In this document: positions 27,968 through 36,841 of the stretch, in pieces
Numbering within the stretch: the stretch's first letter is position 1
How the letters are laid out: the number at the start of each line of letters is the position of its first letter
The notes under the pieces: generated by a model
Told to the model about the DNA's origin: nothing
Database searches by the model: none
Seen by the model: the letters and a program-made list of their open reading frames with translations, nothing else
Translations under genes and position numbers: made by a program
Assembly: GCA_035498715.1 (NCBI GenBank)
Contig: DATJZV010000090.1
Coordinates: 1-64,000 of the forward strand
Length of the DNA stretch: 64,000 nucleotides
Source: DASPSR01 sp035498715
GTDB lineage: Bacteria > Nitrospirota > UBA9217
Direction of reading: 5' to 3'

Positions 27968-29609
27968 GGTTATTAAAAAATACCGTTCCCCATTCAAAAT
28001 TTGGTCTTCCGTAATCAGGAATAGTTATCTCCATGTCCCCGTAGCAGTACGGGTACTCCTTCCTCATGCGTTCGGCGGGAAGCATCCAGCGGTATCCGTC
28101 CACGATCAGTGCAAGCCCACTTACAATCAGCAAGGCGTTGAAGATCGTCCAGCCAGGCGAGGCGATACCGAAATAAGCCATCAATCCCGCGCCAACAGAC
28201 GTAATGCTCATGCCTGTCCTGATGTACGCCATGCCCGTCCGCGACACCGCCATGACCGTTCGGAGCCGTGCCATGACGACGCGACGGTCGGCAAGCACCG
28301 TCCGTTCCAGAGCGTGGCCTGTCGTGGCCCAGATGCCCGGCATCTGGTCCGCGGTAACCGGCGGACCCGGCCTGTCCTTTCCTGGTCCCGATCGTTTGTG
28401 GCCAAGCGGAAATACCATGTCCCAGATCGTTTCCTTGTTAAGCCCCGCCAGCACGGACCGCAACCCTTCGATTCCGGACTTGCGCCCGCCGAAATACCAG
28501 TAAAAGCCCTCGGCGGACATGAGAATGCCCGCGGCAATCAGTGTGACATCGAAGATCGACCACGCCGACCACCTGCTCGCTTCAAACTGCCTCATCAAAC
28601 CTATGCCGAGTCCGGTAAAGGCAATGCCGGTCCTGGTAAAGGAGAGCCCCGTCCGCGCTCGGGCGAGCTTTGTCCGGTGGCCGGCAAGCGACGTCCGCTC
28701 CTCTGCCATGTCAGTCCGGTCGCTGGCCAGGAACCTTCGCCGCATTACGGGCGAGAGATTCTCCCAATCGGCTCTGTGCTCTCCCGCGCCCTTTATTTCT
28801 TCGGTCCGGGTGATGACAGGACGGCCGTCCCTCACATCTCCCTGAAGGACACAGGTTCCCCAGGTCGGCAACGTGCAGCTAGTGTCAAGCGGTTTGCCTG
28901 CGATCTTCCGAGCGGGCAAATACCATTTTATCCCGTCATAAACCATGATGACACCGACGGTCAATAGCGGCGCTTCAAGGACCAGGTAAAAACCGGCCCC
29001 CAGGACACGCAAAAACAGAAGGGCGATGACGATAAAGGAAACGCCGGTCCGGATGAAGGCGAGACCCGTCCGCCCTTTCGCGAAGAGCGTACGGTAATGC
29101 GCATAGGTCGATCGCTGGTAGGCGAGGAACGTCCTCACGCGGGCGAGCGGCGTCCGGCCCCCGGAGATGCGGAAATTGCGGTTCACGTCGAAATTATGTT
29201 CAATGATGCGGATGAGGTCGGCCGGAAGCGACACGCGGAAATCGATATGCTCAACGCCTAGCGTTTTTTTAATGTCTTCGATTACACGCTCGTCGTCGGG
29301 GCGGAAGGCAATGACCTCAGCCTGTTTCTCGCGCACGGAGAGCGGAAACCACAAGGCACTCTTCTGGTGCTCCAAGTCGAGCCGCAGGACCAGAAAGTAG
29401 GACGCGGCCACGCTCTCATCGAATTCAACGAACGGATAGCCGAAATATTCCGAAAGGCAGAAGAGGACCTCGTGTTTCGGGATCCCTTGCCGGATCATCA
29501 GCTCCTCGACCGCCGTCCCCGTGGCTATCGATTCCCGCTCCATCGAGTCCAGCTCTACCTCGGAGAGGACCCCCAGACGGAGCAGTCTATTGAATTTATC
29601 TCTGATCAT
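27957..29609 (-). CDS. MshEN/GspE-N-like domain fused to three DUF202 membrane domains
   Basis: This is a longer paralog (550 residues) of the gene it overlaps. About 1-145: the GspE-N-like domain (MIRQGIPKHEVLFCLSEYFG, then FVEFDESVAASYF). Then three DUF202-type units with R-[TSV] every seven residues: RTFLAYQRSTYAHYRTLFAK, RTDMAEERTSLAGHRTKLAR and RTVLADRRVVMARLRTVMAV, each ending RTG before two hydrophobic helices. Canonical DUF202/YidH proteins have about 100 residues and only two or three such arginines. The stop lies inside the start region of the next gene, indicating coupling. I know no function for this combination. Confidence 0.72.
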   Translation of the reverse strand: MIRDKFNRLLRLGVLSEVELDSMERESIATGTAVEELMIRQGIPKHEVLFCLSEYFGYPFVEFDESVAASYFLVLRLDLEHQKSALWFPLSVREKQAEVIAFRPDDERVIEDIKKTLGVEHIDFRVSLPADLIRIIEHNFDVNRNFRISGGRTPLARVRTFLAYQRSTYAHYRTLFAKGRTGLAFIRTGVSFIVIALLFLRVLGAGFYLVLEAPLLTVGVIMVYDGIKWYLPARKIAGKPLDTSCTLPTWGTCVLQGDVRDGRPVITRTEEIKGAGEHRADWENLSPVMRRRFLASDRTDMAEERTSLAGHRTKLARARTGLSFTRTGIAFTGLGIGLMRQFEASRWSAWSIFDVTLIAAGILMSAEGFYWYFGGRKSGIEGLRSVLAGLNKETIWDMVFPLGHKRSGPGKDRPGPPVTADQMPGIWATTGHALERTVLADRRVVMARLRTVMAVSRTGMAYIRTGMSITSVGAGLMAYFGIASPGWTIFNALLIVSGLALIVDGYRWMLPAERMRKEYPYCYGDMEITIPDYGRPNFEWGTVFFNNHEK

Positions 29610-29857
29610 ATAAGTATCCCGTTGGACCTAAAATCGTATAATACGGGAAAGAAATGTTTTTGTAAAGAATTCTGTCAGGCGTGTCAAGAAAAAAGGTGGA
29701 TGCTGTTCGCGAGGTTAATTTCCGACGTGTGGCAGGTTGCCTGTCTGAAGCCATATTCAGTCGAGAGCAAACGGCTTGGCTCCCGTAATCATTCGATGGT
29801 CCATGAAGACGTTATTTCTTTATCCGCTACTTCTCCGAACCGTTCCGCCCGTACGGC

Positions 29858-30046
29858 TTACGCTTTCTTTTCTTCTTTCTTTTCTATTGATGGGGCGTCC
29901 GGCCCCTCTTTCATCGCCTTCTTGAATGCCTTGATGCTCTTGCCGAGGCCCTCACCCAGCTCCGGGAGCTTCCCCGGGCCGAAGATGGTCAACACAATCA
30001 ACAGGATCAGTATCAGATGCATTGGCTGTACCAAACCTTCGAACAT
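29858..30046 (-). CDS. tatA: TatA/E-type twin-arginine translocase subunit
   Basis: The 62-residue protein has one membrane helix (MHLILILLIVLTIFGPGKLP), the FGPGKLPELG hinge of TatA/E and an amphipathic helix (GLGKSIKAFKKAMKEG), followed by a charged tail. TatA multimers form the pore for folded proteins. An in-frame start 42 bases upstream is possible, but AAAAAAGGAG fits the ATG at 30046. No tatB or tatC lies nearby, so it is an isolated tatA, as in many Gram-negative anaerobes. Confidence 0.92.
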   Translation of the reverse strand: MFEGLVQPMHLILILLIVLTIFGPGKLPELGEGLGKSIKAFKKAMKEGPDAPSIEKKEEKKA

Positions 30047-30192
30047 TATTACTCCTTTTTTAAGCACCCTTTCGAGCAAAGCACTCATGCCGCTTCACTA
30101 TCTGATGCAACACGAGATTGCTTCGTAGGAAAAATCATTTCTCACAGCGGCGGCATAGAGCCATATTTACGTTATGCAGAACTCCTTCTTTC

Positions 30193-30615
30193 TTATAATC
30201 CGACAACATACACCGGGCACGGCGCACGGTCGATGACCTTCTCTACGATGTGATCACCAAAGAGCCGGCTAATGATACTTTTTTTCTTTTTCGACCCCAT
30301 GATGATAAGATCGCATTTTTCTTCTGCGGCGACTTCCACGATCCTGTCCGGCACGTCACCGGCCTCCAACCGCGTTTTTACCATTGCTCCCTCGGCCTCA
30401 GCAACCTCATTGATAACGGAAACTGCCTTGGCCGCCCCGTCGTCCAGGACATCGTGAAGGTTCTTGATGCCCGTCAGGTTGAGTTCGCCATCAAAAGGCC
30501 GGACAACTTTCACGACCGTGATCCAGGTCTTTTCGTCCTTGGCGAGTTTGATCCCCTGTTCCAGGACCTCTTTGGACCCGTTCAACGCGATAAGAACTTT
30601 TCTATAACCCTTCAT
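30193..30615 (-). CDS. universal stress protein, single domain
   Basis: The 140-residue UspA-fold protein has the opening strand (KVLIALNGSKEVLEQ) and the ATP-binding-type motif as IIMGSKKKKSIISRLFGDHIVEKVIDRAPCPVYVV. ATP-binding members carry Gly-2x-Gly-9x-Gly-Ser; here the pattern is GSKKKKS, which departs from it, so ATP binding is uncertain. It is the last gene of a run of stress and transport genes on the minus strand. Confidence 0.9.
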   Translation of the reverse strand: MKGYRKVLIALNGSKEVLEQGIKLAKDEKTWITVVKVVRPFDGELNLTGIKNLHDVLDDGAAKAVSVINEVAEAEGAMVKTRLEAGDVPDRIVEVAAEEKCDLIIMGSKKKKSIISRLFGDHIVEKVIDRAPCPVYVVGL

Positions 30616-30717
30616 AATATATCACGCTCCCTTGCTTGCTATAGTGTTTACTTTGAATTCTGTTTTCATCAACCTGACATCTCCACGTCATCTGCATTCC
30701 ATTCGTTCTCAGGTCAT

Positions 30718-31581
30718 TTACCTCGCAATCAGTATTGGACAGGAGGCATATGCAATAATACGCTCCGCCGTGCTCCCGATGATAGCCTTGTTTACGCCCC
30801 TCCATCCGTGGGTTCCCATGACGATCAGATCATGTTTCAGCGTGTCTGCGATCTCCACGATCTTGTCACCGGCATGACCCTCCTGCACGACCGCCTTGAT
30901 CTCTACTCCCAGCCCTGCGGCGTGCTTCTTTGCTCCCTCGACGATCTTCTCCGCCTCTCGAAAGAGGCTCTTCTTAATGGTCTCTGTCTTGAAGAAGTCC
31001 ATCATCTCTTCGTAGCGGGGTATAACGTAAAGGACCGCTACCTCTGCTCCGTCAATTTTCGACAGTTCGCTGGCCCGCGTCAGCGCCTTTTTGCTGGCCT
31101 CGGAGCCGTCGAAGGGGACCAGCAAGGAATGATAACTTCCGCTGCACTTCGAACACGGTTTCTTGACCACAAGCACATCGCAGGGTGAGTTCAGGATGAC
31201 CTGCGACGTTACGCTACCCATAAGCAGCCGCTTCAGTCCCTTTCGTCCATAGGTGCCGAGAGCAATGAGGTCGGCTTTCTTCCCTTGTGCAATGTCCACG
31301 ATCACGTCGGGCGGCTCGCCTTCGCATATAATAGACTCGATGCTCCCGTTCAGTCCGTAATCATGATGGAGACTCTTCTTCGCGTCCATGCAGACCTTCG
31401 TCCCTATTTCGAACCGCTTCTCCATCTGCGACGGCAGAATAGTGAACTCCTCTTGGTCAAAATAGACCGCATGGACCAGGAAGAGATGCCCCCCGTGTTT
31501 TTTTATCCAGAGCGAAGTTTCTTGCAGTGCCGCCCTGCTCGACAATGACTCATCGTATCCGACAACAATAGTGCTGTACAT
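30718..31581 (-). CDS. tandem universal stress protein (two Usp domains)
   Basis: Two Usp domains make up 287 residues: TIVVGYDESLSSRAAL to about 145 with LIALGTYGRKGLKRLLMGSVTSQVI (Gly-2x-Gly-9x-Gly-Ser kept), and SLLVPFDGSEASKKAL to the end with LIVMGTHGWRGVNKAIIGSTAERII (also kept). Both should bind ATP. A Cys pair (KKPCSKCSG) joins the two. The ATG overlaps the stop of the upstream TIGR02186 gene by one base, so stress protein and membrane proteins are translated together. Confidence 0.93.
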   Translation of the reverse strand: MYSTIVVGYDESLSSRAALQETSLWIKKHGGHLFLVHAVYFDQEEFTILPSQMEKRFEIGTKVCMDAKKSLHHDYGLNGSIESIICEGEPPDVIVDIAQGKKADLIALGTYGRKGLKRLLMGSVTSQVILNSPCDVLVVKKPCSKCSGSYHSLLVPFDGSEASKKALTRASELSKIDGAEVAVLYVIPRYEEMMDFFKTETIKKSLFREAEKIVEGAKKHAAGLGVEIKAVVQEGHAGDKIVEIADTLKHDLIVMGTHGWRGVNKAIIGSTAERIIAYASCPILIAR

Positions 31582-32384
31582 TAATGAGAACCTCCGCCTT
31601 TCCTAAACACCAAGCCGACACCGAAACCCGCGCCGAGCGCGATACCGATCGAGAGAATACCGTAGAACGCCGCGTTGTTCTTTGCCATGGTCGCAAGCGT
31701 TTTGACGAGGCCGGCCTGTTCAACATTTACCTTCGCTTCGGCCTGCTCAACGACTTTTCCATTCTTCACGGCATAGACCGACACTAGGTAATCTCCCGGT
31801 GCTGCCTGGTAGGGCCAGTCGGTCAGAATGTAATACTCCTGCCTACCGTCGGCCTTCGCCGTTGTCGATATCTTCCCGAAGGAGGATACATATACGTTGG
31901 ACGCTTCCTTATACTTAACGAACTCATTGAACCACTTGGCCTTCTCCTCCTCATTTGCGGCCGGCGTTACCGTGACATGTTTTTCGAGCGATGGATATCC
32001 GATCACATACTTTTCCATCTCTTCCGTGCTGAGCATCTCATCGAGTTTCTTCGTGCTATAGACTGCGTAGAAATTCGGGGTATGTTCGAATTTGAGCTGC
32101 CCCACATTCATCCACAAAAGGCCGCCGACCTTCCCCTTCTGTTTTAGGACCTGATGCTCTTCGGGAGCGGTTATCTTGATGACCAGATCAACGTTGGGAT
32201 CCGACTCCCCACGAACGCTCACCGTGCTGCCGTGATAGAAGAAGTCGATGGTGATATGGTCATGGTTCGCCTTGGCCGTCAGCATGGCGGAAGCATTGCC
32301 AGTGAAGACAAGGATGAAAATGAGGGCCAACGCGGCTATCATCGCGCTTCCCCGATCGGCAATTCGCAACCCGATTTTTTTCAT
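31581..32384 (-). CDS. TIGR02186-family (Alph_Pro_TM) membrane protein
   Basis: The protein has a signal or anchor (MIAALALIFILVFTGNASA), a periplasmic beta-rich domain (ITIDFFYHGSTVSVRGESDP, then VVKITAPEE-like LVIKITAPEEHQVLKQKGKV) and a C-terminal membrane helix (AAFYGILSIGIALGAGFGVGLVFRK). This is the arrangement of the TIGR02186/Alph_Pro_TM family, which is regularly encoded beside TauE/SafE permeases, as here. Its role is unknown, presumably as partner of the permease. It overlaps both neighbours by one base. Confidence 0.85.
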   Translation of the reverse strand: MKKIGLRIADRGSAMIAALALIFILVFTGNASAMLTAKANHDHITIDFFYHGSTVSVRGESDPNVDLVIKITAPEEHQVLKQKGKVGGLLWMNVGQLKFEHTPNFYAVYSTKKLDEMLSTEEMEKYVIGYPSLEKHVTVTPAANEEEKAKWFNEFVKYKEASNVYVSSFGKISTTAKADGRQEYYILTDWPYQAAPGDYLVSVYAVKNGKVVEQAEAKVNVEQAGLVKTLATMAKNNAAFYGILSIGIALGAGFGVGLVFRKGGGSH

Positions 32385-33310
32385 TAGTGTCCTCCTGCCT
32401 GTGAGATGAGTAATGACGGCGTAAGCGTCAGTTCGAAGATGATCTTTACAGTGACCGCGAGCACGATCCCGGCGAGCAATATTTTAAGCTGATCGGCCTT
32501 GAGCTTCCTTCCGAATACCGCGCCTACCTGCGCCCCGATCGTTGAGCCCAGGAGCAGCAGCACTGCAAGGATGAAATCTACACTATGGTTCGTGTATGCC
32601 TGGAGAAACGTGACCTCGATGCAGGTAAACAGGATCTGGAACAGACTCGTCCCGACGACCACGTGCATCGGCATCCTGAGCATATACACCATGATCGGAA
32701 CCATCAGAAACCCGCCGCCCACGCCCATGATGGCGGCAAGAACACCGACAAAGGCACCGAGGACTATCGGCACAAAGACGGAATGGGTTATCCCTGATTT
32801 CTCGAACCGGGTCTGGAGCGGAAGGGATTTCAGGAAACGCCCGACGGCCGATTCCTTCTCTTCGCCCGCCTCTTCATCAATGGACGTCTTCTTTTTCTTC
32901 ATGCTCTGGAGGCTTTCGATGAACATATAGACGCCCACGATGCCGAGCATGAGCACATAGGTCATCTTGATCACGAAATCTGCGTTGCCCATGGCATGGA
33001 GGAGTTTGATCGCCTGGACACCTATGATTCCTCCAACAAACCCACCGGCGAGGAGGTATAGGCCCATCTTGAAATCCACATTCCCGACCTTCCAGTGAGC
33101 ATAGGTCCCGGAAGTGGATGCCGCTACGATCTGGTTGGAATCCGTTGCCGCGGCAACGGTCGACGGAATGCCGAACATGATCAGAAGCGGCGTCATGAGA
33201 AAGCCTCCGCCCACGCCGAAGAGGCCTGAGAGCAGCCCCACGGCCAGTCCTAGCCCGACGGGCACGAGGATATTAATGCTGGTCAATGCTACCGGTAAGT
33301 ACAGATACAT
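32384..33310 (-). CDS. TauE/SafE (TSUP) family anion permease
   Basis: The 308-residue polytopic protein shows the two family repeats: GLLSGLFGVGGGFLMTPLLIMFGIP near the start and GVLAAIMGVGGGFLMVPIMVYMLRMP in the second half, with a charged cytoplasmic loop (KKKKTSIDEEAGEEKES) between. TSUP proteins export or import sulfur-containing anions such as sulfite or sulfoacetate, or other organic anions. AAGGAG precedes the ATG. The gene, the TIGR02186 gene and the tandem Usp gene form one overlapping set; sulfur-anion export under stress is a reasonable guess. Confidence 0.92.
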   Translation of the reverse strand: MYLYLPVALTSINILVPVGLGLAVGLLSGLFGVGGGFLMTPLLIMFGIPSTVAAATDSNQIVAASTSGTYAHWKVGNVDFKMGLYLLAGGFVGGIIGVQAIKLLHAMGNADFVIKMTYVLMLGIVGVYMFIESLQSMKKKKTSIDEEAGEEKESAVGRFLKSLPLQTRFEKSGITHSVFVPIVLGAFVGVLAAIMGVGGGFLMVPIMVYMLRMPMHVVVGTSLFQILFTCIEVTFLQAYTNHSVDFILAVLLLLGSTIGAQVGAVFGRKLKADQLKILLAGIVLAVTVKIIFELTLTPSLLISQAGGH

Positions 33311-33348
33311 TACTCATCTCCTTTTCTTATTTTTTTTAATTTCTTAGA

Positions 33349-33445
33349 TGACATTGCGAGGGGACACAGTCCCCGAAGCAATCTGGATATTCTTCAACAC
33401 GATACACGCGACCTGGGATTGCTCCACTTTCGGCTTGCAATGACA
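33349..33445. repeat. interspersed palindromic repeat (TTGCGAGG...GCAATGACA type)
   Basis: The ends TGACATTGCGAG and CTTGCAATGACA form an imperfect inverted pair; inside are GGGGAC-ACA-GTCCCC, then GAAGCAATC and GGATTGCTCC as a second inverted pair. This matches the widespread roughly 100-base repeat found between genes in many environmental bacteria. It lies between the Usp-like gene and the TSUP permease. Confidence 0.7.
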
Positions 33446-33457
33446 GGCTGAGCGTGT

Positions 33458-33955
33458 TTACGCTACTGTGCAGGCCTGCCTGGTCATGGTCACGATGGGA
33501 CGCGACGCCGTACGTACAAGTCGGTTCAAATCCTTTGCCGAGACATTGCCGTTCCCTGTCACCGCGGGGCTCAAAACGACCTTGTCGATGCCTGTGTGTC
33601 CCTTGAGAAATGTCCGTATGCCTGAAATTGCGTCCAAGTCCGTCGTGTAGACATTCACCTGGATGCCTTCCCGGTGACATTTTTTCACAACTTCCACGAT
33701 CTTCTTCTCATGTCTCGTATGCTTATCTTGAGAGCCACCTTCCATGATCTGCCGAGCTGTATCATGTTCATCGACCTCGGCAAAGCTTACAGCGGTCATG
33801 AGGTTCTCAAGCTTTTCCATGAGGTTATTTTTTTTCTTGACCAGCAAAAGCGTGATGTCCTCATACATTGTCTTAGCGAGTTCAACAGCGTATGAAACTC
33901 CTTCTTCGATATTTTCATCAAGATATGTGACGAACAAAAGCTGCCTCTTCCCCAT
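33458..33955 (-). CDS. universal-stress-like protein
   Basis: The 165-residue protein opens with a strand and helix like Usp proteins (RQLLFVTYLDENIEEGVSYAVELAKTMYEDITLLLV) and has a second strand-helix pair (IQVNVYTTDLDAISGIRTFLKGHTGIDKVVLSP). The glycine-rich ATP loop is absent (SPAVTGNGNVSAKDLNRLVRTASRP stands there), so it is a divergent, probably non-ATP-binding member. It heads the minus-strand stress run; a palindromic repeat separates it from the permease gene. Confidence 0.7.
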   Translation of the reverse strand: MGKRQLLFVTYLDENIEEGVSYAVELAKTMYEDITLLLVKKKNNLMEKLENLMTAVSFAEVDEHDTARQIMEGGSQDKHTRHEKKIVEVVKKCHREGIQVNVYTTDLDAISGIRTFLKGHTGIDKVVLSPAVTGNGNVSAKDLNRLVRTASRPIVTMTRQACTVA

Positions 33956-34414
33956 TGCTTACCTCCTTAGTAATTTGCTTCTCTGCCATATATATAGCAA
34001 CAGGGGTGCCAATATATAACATATTGTTTTTATTAAAATAAATTAATATGAAGAGAAGCGCTACTGTTTCAAAATTGAACGCATATGAACGCATATAGAG
34101 GGAAAGAAACTTGGTAATGGGTTCAAATATTATAGAAACCCTTTATTAGCAGGCCTGTGATCATACATCATTGTTATTTCTGCAGAGATTTGCGCACGAT
34201 AGAGGAGAAGTCCTGGTGTTTAAATCTGGAACACAATTTTACTTTTAAATACAGTAATAATCTGATACTATTTGGAGCGAGAACATTTTGATACGCATTC
34301 ATCTTTTTTTTCGTTGTGATCGACGAGCGGGGCATGACGATCCTATTTTGGGACCTCGAGACTGCTCCTGGTTACGCGGCAATGATACTATCTGATTGCG
34401 TTTAAGAGGAAAGT
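33956..34414. other. divergent intergenic region
   Basis: This AT-rich stretch lies between the starts of a minus-strand Usp-like gene and the plus-strand DUF3786 gene and should hold promoters for both. I see no gene, strong hairpin or recognisable operator. Confidence 0.5.
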
Positions 34415-35026
34415 ATGACGGAAGATAATAAGCCTGGAGAGGAGAAGGCATGGGATATCCTCGCGACGCTGGACGTTGATGATGTCTGCAGGGCTGCGGC
34501 AGTGTCTTATGACCGTGCGATGAAACAGTACGTCGTGAAATCACTCGGCATGAACTTTCTTGTTGCGGTAAAAGACAGGACAATCTCGAGCTCTGCGCCA
34601 GGGAGCGATGTGCTGCTGAAAAGACTGGGGTATTTTTTCAATCTTTCGATCCTCTGGTACTTGGTGAGCGCTAAAGATATCGCCTGTACCGGACGGGTGG
34701 TGAAGCTCCAGAATGTAAGAGGCGGGGAAATCTTCACCATGGGGTCTCATATACTGCCGCTTGACAAAGTGGCTCAGAGATTCGGGAAAGATAAGAAGGG
34801 TTTTTTACTAAAAGGCACAGGCCTTGGAGGAGAGCTGGTAGAATATGGCGATGCATCCGTGAAGCTCTATCCCTTCCCGAGGATCCCGGCGATTTTGACG
34901 CTCTGGCTGGAGGACGAGGAATTTCCCGCTCGCGCTGACCTCATGTTCGATTCCACCTGCGACATGCATCTGGCCACGGACATTATTTGGTCCATCGCCA
35001 TGATGTGCGTGCTCGCGATGCTGTGA
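34415..35026 (+). CDS. DUF3786 domain protein
   Basis: The 203-residue protein matches the DUF3786 pattern found mainly in anaerobes: an opening helix pair (EEKAWDILATLDVDDVCRAAAVSYD), a LLKRLGYFFNLSILWYLVSAKDI core and a C-terminal PRIPAILTLWLEDEEFPARADLMFDST followed by a helical end. Related proteins are often linked with corrinoid or methyltransferase genes, which are not in this window. AGAGGAAAG precedes the ATG. It is transcribed toward greB and ends one base before greB's stop, so the two genes converge. Confidence 0.85.
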   Translation: MTEDNKPGEEKAWDILATLDVDDVCRAAAVSYDRAMKQYVVKSLGMNFLVAVKDRTISSSAPGSDVLLKRLGYFFNLSILWYLVSAKDIACTGRVVKLQNVRGGEIFTMGSHILPLDKVAQRFGKDKKGFLLKGTGLGGELVEYGDASVKLYPFPRIPAILTLWLEDEEFPARADLMFDSTCDMHLATDIIWSIAMMCVLAML

Positions 35027-35027
35027 A

Positions 35028-35558
35028 TCAGCTTGAGTGCTTTCCTCCCTTATCGTCGAACGGCCGGTATCGCACATTCACGATAGTGATCACGGCATCG
35101 CCCTTTGGGCGATTGACCACGACCTCGTCCCCTTTGGACTTCTTCATCAAGGCCTTCGCCATGGGGGAGTCCATGCTGATCAGGCCTTTGGTGTGGTCAG
35201 ACTCATCGGGTCCCACGATGCGGTACTCGGAGATATCTCCTTCTTCATCCTCGAGCTTGACCCACGCACCGAAAAAGACCCGCGATTCATCGTCAGGGCT
35301 CCTGTCGACAACGACAATATGCTCCAGCCGTTCTTTCAGATGGTGGATGCGGGCATCGATCTCGCGGAGCTGTTTCTTGCGGTAGATGTACTCTGCATTC
35401 TCGGACCGGTCCCCCTCGGCTGCAGCGGCGGCAAGTGCGGCCGTCACTTCCGGACGTTTTACCCTCCAGAGGTGCTCGAACTCATCGCTCAGACGTTTCT
35501 TCCCTTCGGGCGTGATATATTTGGAACCCGGCTTTTGATGCTCTCGATACCTGCTCAT
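35028..35558 (-). CDS. greB: transcription elongation factor GreB-type
   Basis: Gre factors enter the RNA polymerase secondary channel and stimulate cleavage of backtracked RNA. The N-terminal coiled coil carries the acidic tip (AAAAEGDRSENAEYIYRKKQ: Asp and Glu present) and the C-terminal FKBP-like domain is visible (VFFGAWVKLEDEEGDISEYRIVGPDE). The YITPEGKKRLSDEFEHLWRVKRPEV opening is of GreB type. The frame stays open for 12 codons upstream of the chosen ATG; neither start has a good ribosome site, but the family begins MSRYRE-like. It follows the Rsm22-family gene by 29 bases and is probably co-transcribed. Confidence 0.9.
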   Translation of the reverse strand: MSRYREHQKPGSKYITPEGKKRLSDEFEHLWRVKRPEVTAALAAAAAEGDRSENAEYIYRKKQLREIDARIHHLKERLEHIVVVDRSPDDESRVFFGAWVKLEDEEGDISEYRIVGPDESDHTKGLISMDSPMAKALMKKSKGDEVVVNRPKGDAVITIVNVRYRPFDDKGGKHSS

Positions 35559-35587
35559 AACGGGAAATAATAACGCATTATCAGGAA

Positions 35588-36694
35588 TTAGCAAGTATTT
35601 TTAGCGATCACTTCCGTATCTTTTCCCACTTTGTATCTCTTGCCCTCGTCCAGCAGTTTTTCAAAGCTTACGATATTCCCCCTTTTCAAGGCTCCGAATG
35701 CTTCATTCGCTGGTGACTCGTCTTTATCAAGCTTCATGATCAATCGCCGTCCCCCCTTGCCGCACAGATAGAACTCGATCTTGCCTTTTGAAATGATCGG
35801 CTCGCTTACGATCCTGAATGAATCGGGGCCATAGTAATCCATCAGGGAAAGATTGTCCTTTCTGAGAACCGCATAGGAAAACTTGAGCGAATCCTTTCTC
35901 AAGCCGGCGAGCTTGTCTATTTCCTTGATTATAGCGGGCGGATCCCAAGGCACATCCTCGTGGCACCAGTCCTTTGGATTTACAAGAGCAGGACAGTTCT
36001 CATTCATGAGACAGGGGGAATAGACATGGAATCCTTGAGCCAGAAGTCCGTCCCTGACCAAGAGCATCTCACGCGAGGTGTCATGGAGAGCCGGCTCGAT
36101 AATGATGCAACTCCCGTCATACGCAAGAAAATGCTTAATGATCTCATTCAGGATGTCGATACGTCTGACGATCCTCTCCTCGTCATTGCGGAACAATTCA
36201 TTCAGCACGTTCGACAGGATGATCAGGTCGTAGTGGCCTTTCAAAAGCGGCGCCAATTTTTCTACGCTCGTTTTCACTGAATGCAAAGAAGCATTGATGC
36301 GACAGCGCTCTAGGTTGGATGCGAATAACGCAGCGGCGTCCTTCAGGTTTTCGGCCACATGGTCAGCGACCGTGAATTCGAGAACCGGCGTTTTCTCCAG
36401 TCGAGAAAAGAACTCCAGCACGCCGAGTGTGGCAGAGCCCGGTCCGGAGCCGACATCAAGAATTCGGAGATGTTCTTTTGAAAGTACGTTTTTCTGATGA
36501 AGGGAAAGCTCTTCGAGCGGAAGATGAATTTTTGAAAGGTTAGAGGGCAGATAGTATGACAGGTACGCCTTCCGCAGTCCCTTATCTTTCAGATACGCAA
36601 CGGGAATGCTTGCCCGCTCTTTCGTGAGCAGCCTTGAAAGACGAACGACTTCTGCCGCCAGGGAAGTCAATTCTTTGTTCGGGGAACTCTTCAT
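35588..36694 (-). CDS. Rsm22-family methyltransferase-like protein
   Basis: The protein is related to mitochondrial ribosome assembly factor Rsm22. It has a SAM-binding motif (LRILDVGSGPGSATLGVLEFF), the post-I block YDLIILSNVLNELF and the Cys-rich family box CPALVNPKDWCHEDVPWDPP, with further strands RLIMKLDKDES and KGRLL-type end. Bacterial members are thought to act on ribosomal RNA or to help assembly; the Cys may hold an Fe-S cluster, as in the yeast protein. Its position directly upstream of greB points to a gene-expression role. The ribosome site is weak. Confidence 0.82.
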   Translation of the reverse strand: MKSSPNKELTSLAAEVVRLSRLLTKERASIPVAYLKDKGLRKAYLSYYLPSNLSKIHLPLEELSLHQKNVLSKEHLRILDVGSGPGSATLGVLEFFSRLEKTPVLEFTVADHVAENLKDAAALFASNLERCRINASLHSVKTSVEKLAPLLKGHYDLIILSNVLNELFRNDEERIVRRIDILNEIIKHFLAYDGSCIIIEPALHDTSREMLLVRDGLLAQGFHVYSPCLMNENCPALVNPKDWCHEDVPWDPPAIIKEIDKLAGLRKDSLKFSYAVLRKDNLSLMDYYGPDSFRIVSEPIISKGKIEFYLCGKGGRRLIMKLDKDESPANEAFGALKRGNIVSFEKLLDEGKRYKVGKDTEVIAKNTC

Positions 36695-36841
36695 GAGATT
36701 ATTTTATTAGAAATAATGAGTCAATTTACGCGCAAGTTCTATCGAAACACATTGAGAACCTCACCGCTCCGCACTTATTGGAAGTTTAAACAGGACCGGA
36801 TTACCCGGAGGGAAGATCGCGGACGCTACAGGACATACTCC

